Source: Bacteroidaceae bacterium
Lineage (GTDB): Bacteria > Bacteroidota > Bacteroidia > Bacteroidales > Bacteroidaceae
Reading direction: 5' to 3'
NCBI GenBank assembly: GCA_024398515.1
Contig: JAKSIZ010000001.1
Location: 1 to 64,000, forward strand
Length of the DNA stretch: 64,000 nt
Positions 54,102 through 63,384 of this stretch are shown in pieces. Under the pieces are notes generated by a model. It was not told where the DNA came from. It ran no database searches and saw only the letters and a program-made list of their open reading frames with translations. Made by a program: the position numbers and the translations under genes. The stretch's first letter is position 1; the number at the start of each line of letters is the position of its first letter.

Positions 54102-54400
54102 ATAAAATACAAAAATTTTTGCTTTCGCCGGATATTTTTGCCTTCATGCGCACACCGCCGGTGATATCAGGCTATAGTCGCAAACTCATAGATGATGCAA
54201 TATCGTCAATTATCGGCGACACCTTATTAAAATAAACGCGCGCATACGTACGCGCACGAATTATCAAAACTTTCACTTCGAAAAGTCTCAGACGATAACA
54301 TCTTTTAACCATACCTCTGCGCTTGTCGTTCCAGTGACGACACTTATATTTCAGGAAATCGAAACTTCTACGGTTCGAGGTTCAGCGTTCTCGGCATCCA
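54102..54400. other. Non-coding spacer with alternating purine-pyrimidine tract
   Basis: No gene is seen. The only clear structure is 54236-54258, 23 bases of perfect alternating purine and pyrimidine, which also contains TACGTA and CGCGC blocks. TCGA occurs at 54359 and 54375, 16 bases apart, next to palindrome copy 4, weakly echoing the 8-bp repeat. Confidence 0.5.
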
Positions 54401-54463
54401 AACATTGTAGCAATGTTGGTCCGAACATTGCAGCAATGTTGACTCGAACATTGCAGCAATGTT
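54401..54463. repeat. Triple-palindrome element, copy 4
   Basis: Units at 54401-54417 (AACATTGTAGCAATGTT), 54424-54440 and 54447-54463 (both AACATTGCAGCAATGTT), 6-base spacers, 23-bp period. The outer arms are much decayed compared with copies 1 and 3. It lies between the divergent 1221-residue protein gene and nuoA. Confidence 0.9.
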
Positions 54464-54722
54464 TGCGACGGACATCCCCTCAACCATACCACAGTATATA
54501 CGTCGTCCGGAGCAGTCATTAGGCACGTTTTTCGTATCGCAAAACCTCCCCCACCCCATAGCATAACTTTCGCCTCATCACGAACAAGCGAAGGCATTAA
54601 CATTCGTTTTGCATCGTAAACACTTATTAAGTTAAGTTAACCATGCCGATAATTTAACATTATTTCAAACAAATGACAATAAAATAAAATGAATATATGG
54701 TTCGCGTTTCACTTTTTTTTAG

Positions 54723-54730
54723 TACCTTTG
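54723..54730 (+). promoter_or_regulatory. -7 element of the nuo operon
   Basis: TACCTTTG fits TAnnTTTG, 53 bases before the nuoA ATG. No TTTG is found at the normal -33 distance. The remaining bases 54464-54722 hold no gene that I can support. Confidence 0.5.
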
Positions 54731-54783
54731 CACCCGTTTTATAACAACTTATCAAAATTTTGTACAAAATATATTAAATTATT

Positions 54784-55134
54784 ATGTCATTTGTGTTATT
54801 GATTGCTGTCGTTCTGACGGCAGTAGTATTAGTTGTGGGGGCTTTCGTAGTTGCAAAACTGCTCGGTCCACGTTCCTATTACAAACACAAAGGAGAACCG
54901 TTTGAGTGCGGTATCCCTACGCGCGGAACATCATGGATTCCGGTTCACGTAGGCTACTACCTCTTCGCTATCCTGTTCCTCATGTTCGACGTTGAGACAA
55001 TCTTCCTCTATCCTTGGGCAGTATCTCTCAACTCATTCGGACCTGCGGGCATCATAAGCATCTCGTTCTTCCTTCTTGTGCTTGTACTCGGACTTGCCTA
55101 CGCATGGCGGAAAGGAGCATTGCAATGGAAATAA
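54784..55134 (+). CDS. nuoA: NADH-quinone oxidoreductase subunit A
   Basis: A 116-residue membrane subunit of complex I with three helices (about residues 3-24, 57-78, 87-107). The loop [16 protein letters not shown] (about residues 38-53) carries the conserved E-C-G motif near the quinone site. It heads the nuo operon, and its stop overlaps the nuoB start by 10 bases. Confidence 0.94.
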   Translation: MSFVLLIAVVLTAVVLVVGAFVVAKLLGPRSYYKHKGEPFECGIPTRGTSWIPVHVGYYLFAILFLMFDVETIFLYPWAVSLNSFGPAGIISISFFLLVLVLGLAYAWRKGALQWK

Positions 55135-55796
55135 AGACTCCGCACATCAAAGCATTCCCATACGACGAGTTCAAGGACAACGAGTCGTTGGAGGAACTCT
55201 CCCGCAAGCTGCAGGAGGGTGGTACAAACGTTATTGTAAGCAAGCTTGACGACCTCATCAACTGGGGACGTTCAAACTCTCTCTGGTCTCTTACCTTTGC
55301 AACAAGCTGTTGCGGCATTGAGTTTATGGCAGTTGGATGTGCACGTTACGACTTCGCACGCTTTGGTTTCGAGGTGACACGCAACTCTCCTCGCCAAGCC
55401 GACCTCATCATGTGCGCAGGTACAATCACAAACAAGATGGCTCCGGTGCTTCGTCGCCTGTACGAACAAATGGCCGATCCTAAGTATGTCATAGCCGTAG
55501 GCGGCTGTGCCATAAGCGGAGGTCCGTTCAAGAAAAGCTACCATGTGGTTCAGGGTATCGACGAAATCCTACCGGTTGACGTCTATATCCCAGGCTGTCC
55601 ACCGCGTCCGGAAGCAATCATGTACGGCATGATGCAGTTGCAGAGAAAGATAAAAGTAGATAAATTCTTTGGCGGCGCAAACCATAAGGAGAAAGATCCT
55701 AACCCAATCATTGTAGATTGGAAGAACATGGCACAGGAAGAAATAGACCGCGTAAAGAAGATAGTTAAGCAGGAAGTTGACGACTTATGGAAGTAA
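55125..55796 (+). CDS. nuoB: NADH-quinone oxidoreductase subunit B
   Basis: A 223-residue peripheral subunit carrying the N2 iron-sulfur cluster that passes electrons to quinone. Cluster cysteines appear in [16 protein letters not shown] and GCPPRPE. The start at 55125 is chosen because it overlaps the nuoA end; a longer frame from 55014 lies within nuoA and is not family-like. The N-terminal 40 residues are an extension relative to short NuoB forms. Confidence 0.95.
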   Translation: MEIKTPHIKAFPYDEFKDNESLEELSRKLQEGGTNVIVSKLDDLINWGRSNSLWSLTFATSCCGIEFMAVGCARYDFARFGFEVTRNSPRQADLIMCAGTITNKMAPVLRRLYEQMADPKYVIAVGGCAISGGPFKKSYHVVQGIDEILPVDVYIPGCPPRPEAIMYGMMQLQRKIKVDKFFGGANHKEKDPNPIIVDWKNMAQEEIDRVKKIVKQEVDDLWK

Positions 55797-57382
55797 AAGA
55801 GATTGATGTAAAGGTGTTTGAACAGGAGGTTCAAAGCCTGAAATCGAAAGGATTCGATTTCCTGAGAAATATGGTTGGAGTGGATTACACCCCAATGATG
55901 GCAACTGAAGGCAGCGAAGAGAAGTTCCTCGGCGCTGTATATCAGTTCGAGAATAGCACAACTTTTGAAAACATAAACCTCAAAGTCATTGCAGAAAAGA
56001 TTGATGGCGAATACGTAATACCTTCAATCACGAAGTATTATGCAGCCGCAAACTTCCTCGAAAGAGAAGCTTACGACTTTATCGGCATCATATTTACAGG
56101 CAATCCAGACATGCGTCGCCTCTATTTGAGGAATGATTTCGTAGGTTTTCCACTGAGAAAGGACTACGACATGAGCCCTGAAAACCCATCGAATAAGATG
56201 CCTGCCGACGATGATGTTGACACGGATTTCACATGGGAATACAACCTCACAGAGGACGGAAAGCTTCTCCGTACGGAAAAGCGCGTGTGGGAACCGGAGG
56301 ATTATGTAATCAATATCGGCCCTCAGCACCCAGCAACTCACGGTGTATTGCGCTACCAGACAGCACTCGATGGCGAGAATATCAAGAAGATTGACGTTCA
56401 TGCCGGATACATCCACCGCGGAATTGAGAAGATTTGCGAGCTCGGCACATTCCAGCAGACACTTGCTTTCACCGACCGACTTGACTACCTTTCAGCAAAC
56501 CAAAACCGCCATGCACTCTGTATGTGCATTGAACAGGCAATGGGAGTAGAGGTGACAGACCGCATCAAGTACATCCGTACAATCATGGATGAACTTCAGC
56601 GTCTCGACTCACACCTATTATATTATAGCTGCTGTGGCCAGGACCTCGGCGCCTTGACGGCATTCATCTATGGAATGCGCGACAGAGAGCACGTGCTGAA
56701 CGTAATGGAAGAAACGACTGGTGGACGTCTTATCCAGAACTACAACCGCATAGGCGGAGTTCAGGCAGACATTGATCCGCACTTCGTTGAGAACGTAAAG
56801 AAACTCATAACATACCTCCGTCCTTGGTTCAAGGAGTATCACGACGTGTTCGGAGGAAACGTAATCTTCGAACAACGTTTCGAGAAAGTCGGTATCCTCT
56901 CCAAGGAAGATGCAATAGCATACGGCTGTACTGGCGGTACAGGTCGTGCATCGGGATGGAACTGTGACGTAAGAAAACGCCATCCATACGCAATGTACGA
57001 CAAGGTTGATTTCGATGAAATTGTCTTGAACAACGGTGATTCAATGGATCGCTATCTCGTTCGTATCCGCGAGATGGAGCAAAGCCTGAGAATAATTGAG
57101 CAGTTGATAGACAATATCCCTGAAGGCGACTTCTACGTAAAGCAGAAGCCTATCATCAAGGTTCCAGAGGGAACATACTATGCAAGTGTTGAAGGTAGCC
57201 GCGGCGAATTCGGTGCATTCCTCATCAGCGACGGAAGCAAGAACCCTTACCGCATACGCTTCCGCTCAATGGGCTTGCCTCTTGTTTCAGCAATGGACCA
57301 CTTGTGCAGAGACGAAAAGATTGCCGACTTGATTGCCATTTCAGCAAGTCTTGACTATGTTGTACCTGACATAGACCGATAA
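55787..57382 (+). CDS. nuoCD: NADH-quinone oxidoreductase fused subunit C/D
   Basis: A 531-residue fusion. Residues about 1-150 are the NuoC domain ([19 protein letters not shown]), followed by a linker and the NuoD domain from about 165 ([14 protein letters not shown], the 49-kDa quinone-site signature, and [21 protein letters not shown]). The ending DYVVPDIDR is standard. The CD fusion occurs in several phyla including Bacteroidetes. It overlaps nuoB by 10 bases. Confidence 0.95.
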   Translation: MEVKEIDVKVFEQEVQSLKSKGFDFLRNMVGVDYTPMMATEGSEEKFLGAVYQFENSTTFENINLKVIAEKIDGEYVIPSITKYYAAANFLEREAYDFIGIIFTGNPDMRRLYLRNDFVGFPLRKDYDMSPENPSNKMPADDDVDTDFTWEYNLTEDGKLLRTEKRVWEPEDYVINIGPQHPATHGVLRYQTALDGENIKKIDVHAGYIHRGIEKICELGTFQQTLAFTDRLDYLSANQNRHALCMCIEQAMGVEVTDRIKYIRTIMDELQRLDSHLLYYSCCGQDLGALTAFIYGMRDREHVLNVMEETTGGRLIQNYNRIGGVQADIDPHFVENVKKLITYLRPWFKEYHDVFGGNVIFEQRFEKVGILSKEDAIAYGCTGGTGRASGWNCDVRKRHPYAMYDKVDFDEIVLNNGDSMDRYLVRIREMEQSLRIIEQLIDNIPEGDFYVKQKPIIKVPEGTYYASVEGSRGEFGAFLISDGSKNPYRIRFRSMGLPLVSAMDHLCRDEKIADLIAISASLDYVVPDIDR

Positions 57383-57428
57383 AGGAATTACAAATTGTAA
57401 AATGAAAATACTCAAATTGTAAATTACT

Positions 57429-58523
57429 ATGTGGGATTACTATAATTTTAATGCAGTATCAAAGTGGATTCATGAGTTCTTCTGCTACACTTGTGGCTTT
57501 GGAGAGTTCTGGACAGTTGTTACTGAATGTGTACTCGTAGGCATCGCCTTGCTGCTCGCTTACGCTGTATTTGCAATCATTCTCATCTTCATGGAACGCA
57601 AGGTGGTTGCTTATTTCCAGTGCCGACTCGGACCTGTCCGCGTTGGATTCTGGGGATTGCTGCAGGTTCCTGCCGACGTTTTGAAGATGCTCATCAAGGA
57701 AATCTTTGCTGTTGACAAGGCAGATAAGTTGCTTTATTGCATCGCCCCATTCCTTACTATTATAGGTAGTATCGGTGCATTCTCTTGTATCGTATGGCAC
57801 AAGGGCGTTGCTGCTCTCGATTTCAACGTAGGAGTTTTCTTCCTCACAGCGATTTCAAGCATTGGCGTCTTGGGACTTTTCCTCGCAGGATGGTCGTCAA
57901 ACAACAAGTATTCTGTTGTCAGCGCAATGCGTGGAGCCGTTCAGTTGATTTCATACGAAATGTCACTCGGACTTGCACTTATATGCGCTGTTGCCGTTGC
58001 TGGCACAATGTCACTCTCAGGCATTGTCGAGGCACAGGAACAAGGATGGTTGATTTTCCGTGGTCACCTGCCAGTAATCATTGCCTTCATTATATATATA
58101 ATAGCAGGTAATGCCGAGGCTAACCGTGGTCCTTTCGACCTTCCTGAAGCAGAATCAGAGTTGACAGCAGGTTACCATACGGAGTATTCCGGTATGGGAT
58201 TCGGTTTCTACTATTTGGCAGAGTATCTAAACCTCTTCATCATTGGTGCTATCGCAGCAACAGTGTTCCTTGGAGGTTGGATGCCATTCCATATTCCTGG
58301 TCTTTACGGATTCAACGAAGTGATGGATTATATCCCTGGTTTCGTTTGGATGATGGCAAAGACGTTCTTCATGATTTGGGTTCTCATGTGGGGCCGTTGG
58401 ACTTTCCCACGCCTGAGAATTGACCAGATTCTTACTCTTGAGTGGAAGTATCTTCTTCCGATAAGTCTTGTAAACATAGTATTGACAACAATCATCGTAG
58501 GACTTGGTTGGTACTTTAAGTAA
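57429..58523 (+). CDS. nuoH: NADH-quinone oxidoreductase subunit H
   Basis: A 364-residue membrane subunit with about eight helices linking the peripheral and membrane arms. Conserved loops are ERKVVAYFQCRLGPVRVG (about 58-75) and GNAEANRGPFDLPEAESEL (about 224-242), which line the quinone entry and the first proton channel. It follows nuoCD by 46 bases, a gap with two copies of CAAATTGTAAA. Confidence 0.95.
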   Translation: MWDYYNFNAVSKWIHEFFCYTCGFGEFWTVVTECVLVGIALLLAYAVFAIILIFMERKVVAYFQCRLGPVRVGFWGLLQVPADVLKMLIKEIFAVDKADKLLYCIAPFLTIIGSIGAFSCIVWHKGVAALDFNVGVFFLTAISSIGVLGLFLAGWSSNNKYSVVSAMRGAVQLISYEMSLGLALICAVAVAGTMSLSGIVEAQEQGWLIFRGHLPVIIAFIIYIIAGNAEANRGPFDLPEAESELTAGYHTEYSGMGFGFYYLAEYLNLFIIGAIAATVFLGGWMPFHIPGLYGFNEVMDYIPGFVWMMAKTFFMIWVLMWGRWTFPRLRIDQILTLEWKYLLPISLVNIVLTTIIVGLGWYFK

Positions 58524-58537
58524 TTGATATATAGATT

Positions 58538-59041
58538 ATGGAAAGATCATATTTAGGAACTATCGGTCACGCTGTCAAGACATTGTGCATCGGACTGAAG
58601 ACAACTCTTGTGGAGTATTTCACTCCAAAGGTTACAGAACAATATCCTGAGAACAGAAAGACACTTCATGTTGCACAGCGCCATCGCGGACGTTTGATTA
58701 TGCCTGTTGATGAAAATGGAGCAAACAAGTGTATAGGTTGCAAACTTTGTGAAATGGCTTGTCCAAACGGAACTATCTCCATTACGACAAAGCAGATTGA
58801 AACAGAGGATGGGAAAAAACAAAGAGTTCTTGAGGATTATGTGTACGACTTGGGAATGTGTATGTTCTGCGAACTGTGCGTTAATGCTTGCCCTCACGGA
58901 GCAATACAGTTTATAAACGATTTTGAAAACGCAGTTTTCACTCGTGAGAAACTCGTTCAGCATCTTAACAAACAACCAGAAGATACCAAGTTAATCGGTA
59001 CAATCGGAACTGGTCCAGAGGATGGACTCGTAAATGACTAA
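58538..59041 (+). CDS. nuoI: NADH-quinone oxidoreductase subunit I
   Basis: A 167-residue ferredoxin-type subunit with two 4Fe-4S motifs, CIGCKLCEMACP (about 68-79) and CMFCELCVNACP (about 108-119), giving clusters N6a and N6b. In this operon it may be the outermost cluster subunit, since NuoE, NuoF and NuoG are not encoded between A and N. Its stop shares a base with the nuoJ start. Confidence 0.95.
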   Translation: MERSYLGTIGHAVKTLCIGLKTTLVEYFTPKVTEQYPENRKTLHVAQRHRGRLIMPVDENGANKCIGCKLCEMACPNGTISITTKQIETEDGKKQRVLEDYVYDLGMCMFCELCVNACPHGAIQFINDFENAVFTREKLVQHLNKQPEDTKLIGTIGTGPEDGLVND

Positions 59042-59565
59042 TGAATATGGAAAGATTAGTAATATTTATCATACTTGCACTGTTCGTGCTTGGCTCAGCC
59101 ACACTTGCAGTGCTTACAAAGAGAATAATGCGAGCAGCAACATTCCTGTTGTTTGCACTATTCGGGATTGCCGGTTTGTACTTCTGCCTCGGCTATGCCT
59201 TCCTCGGCACTGTGCAGTTGGCAATCTATGCTGGTGGCGTAACAATACTCTATGTGTTTGCCATCAATGTGGTAAACAAATCGACTCTCCAGGGAATATT
59301 TGAGAACTTCAATCTTAAAAGATGGGCTATTGGTGCCATTGCTTCTGTTGTTGCACTTGCTGCAATATTGCTTGCATTCTTCAAGACGAAACTTGTTGAA
59401 AGCATTGCCGTAACAAACGATGAAGCACCTATGCAGGCTCTCGGACAGATTATGATGGGCGCAGGAAAGTATCAGTACATATTGCCATTCGAGTTCATCT
59501 CTGTATTCCTTCTGGTTTGCATCATTGGTGGAATAGTAATTGCAAGAAAGGAGGACGACAAATGA
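59041..59565 (+). CDS. nuoJ: NADH-quinone oxidoreductase subunit J
   Basis: A 174-residue membrane subunit with five helices; the third helix region with GYAFLGTVQLAIYAGGVTILYVFAI (conserved LG..Q..IYAGGV) is the mobile pi-bulge helix of complex I. A second ATG two codons on (59047) is an alternative start. The stop overlaps nuoK (ATGA). Confidence 0.93.
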   Translation: MNMERLVIFIILALFVLGSATLAVLTKRIMRAATFLLFALFGIAGLYFCLGYAFLGTVQLAIYAGGVTILYVFAINVVNKSTLQGIFENFNLKRWAIGAIASVVALAAILLAFFKTKLVESIAVTNDEAPMQALGQIMMGAGKYQYILPFEFISVFLLVCIIGGIVIARKEDDK

Positions 59566-59870
59566 TACCTGTTGAATTATGTTTCGTAGTATCAGCGTTG
59601 CTCTTCGTTATCGGTTTCTTCGGTTTCGTTACTCGCAGAAACCTTATCGCAATGCTTATCTCCATTGAGTTTATACTTAATGCCGTTGATATCAACTTCG
59701 CTGCTTTCAACAAACTGCTCTACCCACAGGGAACGGAAGGACTGTTCTTCGCTGTCTTCGAGATTGGAGTCAGTGCTGCTGAAACTGCTGTTGCTATCGC
59801 AATAATTATGAATGTTTACCATCACTTCAAGAATACTGATGCTAAACAGATTGAAAATATGAAATACTAA
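59562..59870 (+). CDS. nuoK: NADH-quinone oxidoreductase subunit K
   Basis: A 102-residue, three-helix membrane subunit. Conserved glutamates for proton transfer lie in ISIEFILNAVDINF and GVSAAETAVAIAI. The start at 59562 overlaps the nuoJ stop; a longer frame from 59517 is inside nuoJ. nuoL follows after five bases. Confidence 0.94.
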   Translation: MIPVELCFVVSALLFVIGFFGFVTRRNLIAMLISIEFILNAVDINFAAFNKLLYPQGTEGLFFAVFEIGVSAAETAVAIAIIMNVYHHFKNTDAKQIENMKY

Positions 59871-59875
59871 GCACT

Positions 59876-61837
59876 ATGGGATTTGAATATACATTATTAA
59901 TATTACTCTGTCCTGCATTCAGTTTCATTCTTCTTGGACTTGCAGGAATGAAGATGCCACACAAGGTAGCGGGCTTAATCGGTACGCTGTCTTTGGCTGT
60001 TGTGTTCGGTCTCTCATGCTATACAGCGTATGAATATTTCTTCTGTATGCCAACCTTGGCTGATGGGACTTATCAGATTCTCCAACCTTACAACTATACT
60101 TGGTTGCCATTTACAAGCACACTGAGCCTTAACGTAGGTATCCAGCTTGATCCTATAAGCGTGATGATGCTTATCGTTATCTCAACTGTCAGCTTTATGG
60201 TTCATATCTACTCGTTCGGTTATATGCACGGCGAGAAAGGCTTCCAGCGTTACTACGCATTCCTGAGCCTCTTCACAATGTCAATGCTCGGACTTGTACT
60301 TGCGACCAATATCTTCCAGATGTATATCTTCTGGGAACTTGTAGGTGTTTCTTCTTATTTGCTTATCGGATTCTACTATCCACAGGCTGCAGCGGTCAGT
60401 GCTTCAAAGAAGGCATTCATCGTTACACGCTTTGCCGACTTGTTCTTCCTGATAGGTATTCTTATTTATGGTTATTATGTAGGTTCATTCGACTACCTCA
60501 CACCAGAGCAGATTTCCAACACGCCTATCATGGCAGTAGGTCTGCTTCCAACCGCATTGTTCCTTATGTTCATCGGTGGTGCCGGTAAGTCTGCAATGTT
60601 CCCTCTGCATATTTGGTTGCCAGATGCAATGGAAGGTCCAACTCCTGTATCAGCATTGATCCATGCCGCAACAATGGTTGTTGCCGGTGTTTATCAGGTT
60701 GCAAAGTTGTTCCCTCTCTACATCTACGCAGCTCAGCCACAACTCCATTGGATTGCATACATAGCTGCTTTCACAGCATTCTATGCAGCAGCAGTTGCTT
60801 GTTGCCAGAGCGACATCAAGCGTGTGCTTGCATTCTCGACCATCTCACAGATTGGTTTCATGTTTGTAGCACTTGGCGTTTGCACATCAATGGTTGTTAC
60901 TGAAGGCGACGAAGGTGGACTTGGCTATATGGCAAGTATGTTCCATTTGTTTACTCACGCAATGTTTAAGGCTTGCCTCTTCCTCGGTGCCGGCTGCATT
61001 ATCCATGCAGTTCATAGCAATGAGAAAAAGTACATGGGGGGACTTTGGAAATATATGCCTATCACATGTCTCACATTCGGCATCTCATGCTTGGCTATTA
61101 GCGGTATTCCTCCGTTCTCAGGATTCTTCTCAAAGGATGAAATCCTCGTTGCTTGCTTCGAGTTCTCACCAGTAATGGGATGGATTATGAGCGGTATTGC
61201 AATGATGACCGCATTCTATATGTTCCGTCTCTTCTACTGTATCTTCTTCGGCAAGAGTTATTATGAAGAATATCAGAAAGAGTATGAGCAGATGCCAGCC
61301 AATGTACGTGCCAATGCAGAAAAGCCACATGCACCTCATGAGGCACCAGTTGTAATGTGGTTCCCTCTCGTATTCCTCGCTGCTATCACTTGTGTTTGCG
61401 GTTTCATTCCTTTCGGTCACTTCATAAGTGCCGACAAGTTGTTTGACATCCACATGAACTATCAAGTAGCTATAACGAGCGTTATTCTTGCCGTTATCTC
61501 CATTGCACTTGCAACATTCATGTATGCACGCAAGGAAACACCAGTTGCCGACAAGTTGGCAGCTACGTTCCCACGCTTGCATCGTGCTGCTTACAAGCGT
61601 TTCTACATGGACGAGATATGGCAGTTTGTCACACACAAGATTATCTTCCGCTTCATCAGCACCCCTATTGCATGGTTTGACCGCCACATCATCGACGGCA
61701 CATTCAACTTCATGGCATGGGGCACACAGGCTGGTAGCGATTCTATTCGTGACTTCCAGAGCGGACGTGTTCAGAACTATGTTGTATGGTTCCTCACAGG
61801 TGTGATTGCTCTTACATTAATATTAATATGGTTATAA
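59876..61837 (+). CDS. nuoL: NADH-quinone oxidoreductase subunit L
   Basis: A 653-residue antiporter-like proton-pumping subunit. Typical segments are MYIFWELVGVSSYLLIGFYY (about 143-162), GKSAMFPLHIWLPDAMEGPTPVSALIHAATMVVAGVYQ (begins about 238) and the long C-terminal lateral helix (about 535-620) ahead of a final membrane helix. Length fits NuoL rather than NuoM or NuoN. Confidence 0.95.
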   Translation: MGFEYTLLILLCPAFSFILLGLAGMKMPHKVAGLIGTLSLAVVFGLSCYTAYEYFFCMPTLADGTYQILQPYNYTWLPFTSTLSLNVGIQLDPISVMMLIVISTVSFMVHIYSFGYMHGEKGFQRYYAFLSLFTMSMLGLVLATNIFQMYIFWELVGVSSYLLIGFYYPQAAAVSASKKAFIVTRFADLFFLIGILIYGYYVGSFDYLTPEQISNTPIMAVGLLPTALFLMFIGGAGKSAMFPLHIWLPDAMEGPTPVSALIHAATMVVAGVYQVAKLFPLYIYAAQPQLHWIAYIAAFTAFYAAAVACCQSDIKRVLAFSTISQIGFMFVALGVCTSMVVTEGDEGGLGYMASMFHLFTHAMFKACLFLGAGCIIHAVHSNEKKYMGGLWKYMPITCLTFGISCLAISGIPPFSGFFSKDEILVACFEFSPVMGWIMSGIAMMTAFYMFRLFYCIFFGKSYYEEYQKEYEQMPANVRANAEKPHAPHEAPVVMWFPLVFLAAITCVCGFIPFGHFISADKLFDIHMNYQVAITSVILAVISIALATFMYARKETPVADKLAATFPRLHRAAYKRFYMDEIWQFVTHKIIFRFISTPIAWFDRHIIDGTFNFMAWGTQAGSDSIRDFQSGRVQNYVVWFLTGVIALTLILIWL

Positions 61838-61853
61838 TGGGAGGATTTGCTAT

Positions 61854-63347
61854 ATGAACATATTAAGTTTATTCGTATTGATTCCGGCACTTATGCTTTT
61901 AGGATTGTGGCTCAGCCGTAATCTTAATCAGGTGCGTGCCGTCATGGTTACAGGCGCAAGTTGTTTGCTCGTGCTTGCAGCATGGTTGACAATAAATTTC
62001 ATCGAGTTCCGTGCCGGAGGTGGTGAGGGAATGTTCCTTGCTGCAAGCCTACCATGGTTTGAACCTCTCCACATCTCATACGCTGTTGGTGTCGATGGCA
62101 TCTCAGTTGTGATGTTGTTGCTTTCTGCAATAATCGTCTTCACTGGAACATTCGCATCATGGCAGTTGAAGCCAATGACAAAGGAGTATTTCCTCTGGTT
62201 CACTTTGCTTTCAACAGGTGTGTTCGGATTCTTTATTTCCGTTGACCTCTTCACCATGTTCATGTTCTACGAGGTTGCACTCATCCCAATGTATCTCCTT
62301 ATCGGAGTTTGGGGTAGCGGTCGCAAGGAGTATTCGGCAATGAAGCTTACGCTGATGCTGATGGGTGGTTCTGCACTCCTTATCCTTGGTATCCTCGGAG
62401 TATATTTCGGCTATGGTGCCGACACAATGAATGTTAATGAGATAGCAGCCAAACACGCTGCCGGCATTATCATGGACCCATCACTTCAGCGGATGTGCTT
62501 CCCATTGGTATTTGTTGGCTTCGGTGTTCTCGGTGCTCTCTTCCCATTCCATACATGGTCTCCTGATGGTCATGCTTCTGCCCCAACGGCAGTATCTATG
62601 CTCCATGCAGGTGTACTTATGAAACTTGGTGGTTACGGATGTTTCCGCATTGCTATGTACCTTATGCCTGAGGCTACACAGGAACTCTCTTGGATATTCC
62701 TCATCCTCACGACAATCTCTGTTGTCTATGGTGCATTCTCAGCTTGCGTACAGACCGACCTCAAGTATATCAACGCTTATTCTTCAGTTAGCCACTGTGG
62801 TCTCGTGTTGTTCGCACTCTTGATGATGACTCAGACTTCTTGTACTGGTGCTATCATCCAGATGCTTTCTCACGGTCTTATGACGGCTCTCTTCTTCGCA
62901 CTCATCGGTATGATTTATGGTCGCACACACACACGTGACGTCCGCTACCTCGGTGGTCTGATGAAGATTATGCCATTCCTCGCAGTAGGTTACGTCATTG
63001 CTGGTCTTGCAAACCTTGGTTTGCCAGGCTTCTCTGGATTCGTTGCCGAGATGACTATCTTCGTAGGTTCATTCCAAAACGCAGATACATTCCATCGCGC
63101 AGCAACTATCATTGCTTGTACAAGTATTGTCATCACGGCTGTCTATATCCTCCGTGTTGTTGGAAAGATTCTCTATGGAAAGGTTGCCGACCCTCACTTC
63201 GAGAAACTTACCGATGCTACATGGGACGAGCGAGTTGCCGTATGCTGCCTCATTTTCTGTGTTGCAGCCCTCGGTATCTTCCCTCTCTGGGTAAGCAATG
63301 TGATTAGCGATACAATTGGTCCAATCATTAGTGTTCTTAATCCGTAA
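61854..63347 (+). CDS. nuoM: NADH-quinone oxidoreductase subunit M
   Basis: A 497-residue antiporter-like subunit with about 14 helices. The glutamate helix FMFYEVALIPMYLLIGVWG (about 137-155), FPFHTWSPDGHASAPTAVSM (about 225-244) and the lysine helices match NuoM. It begins 16 bases after nuoL and precedes nuoN by 37 bases. Confidence 0.95.
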   Translation: MNILSLFVLIPALMLLGLWLSRNLNQVRAVMVTGASCLLVLAAWLTINFIEFRAGGGEGMFLAASLPWFEPLHISYAVGVDGISVVMLLLSAIIVFTGTFASWQLKPMTKEYFLWFTLLSTGVFGFFISVDLFTMFMFYEVALIPMYLLIGVWGSGRKEYSAMKLTLMLMGGSALLILGILGVYFGYGADTMNVNEIAAKHAAGIIMDPSLQRMCFPLVFVGFGVLGALFPFHTWSPDGHASAPTAVSMLHAGVLMKLGGYGCFRIAMYLMPEATQELSWIFLILTTISVVYGAFSACVQTDLKYINAYSSVSHCGLVLFALLMMTQTSCTGAIIQMLSHGLMTALFFALIGMIYGRTHTRDVRYLGGLMKIMPFLAVGYVIAGLANLGLPGFSGFVAEMTIFVGSFQNADTFHRAATIIACTSIVITAVYILRVVGKILYGKVADPHFEKLTDATWDERVAVCCLIFCVAALGIFPLWVSNVISDTIGPIISVLNP

Positions 63348-63384
63348 GTAGATATATAGAACAACTGGAAAAAAAATAAAAACT

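Noticed and set aside
3909..54225. Recurrent TAATAAGGTG-like string (for example near 3909, 5428, 14780, 50093 and 54217)
   Set aside because: Inside genes it simply encodes Asn-Lys-Val in HflX and the DUF4954 protein; the intergenic cases differ in flanks and spacing, so chance and AT bias explain it.
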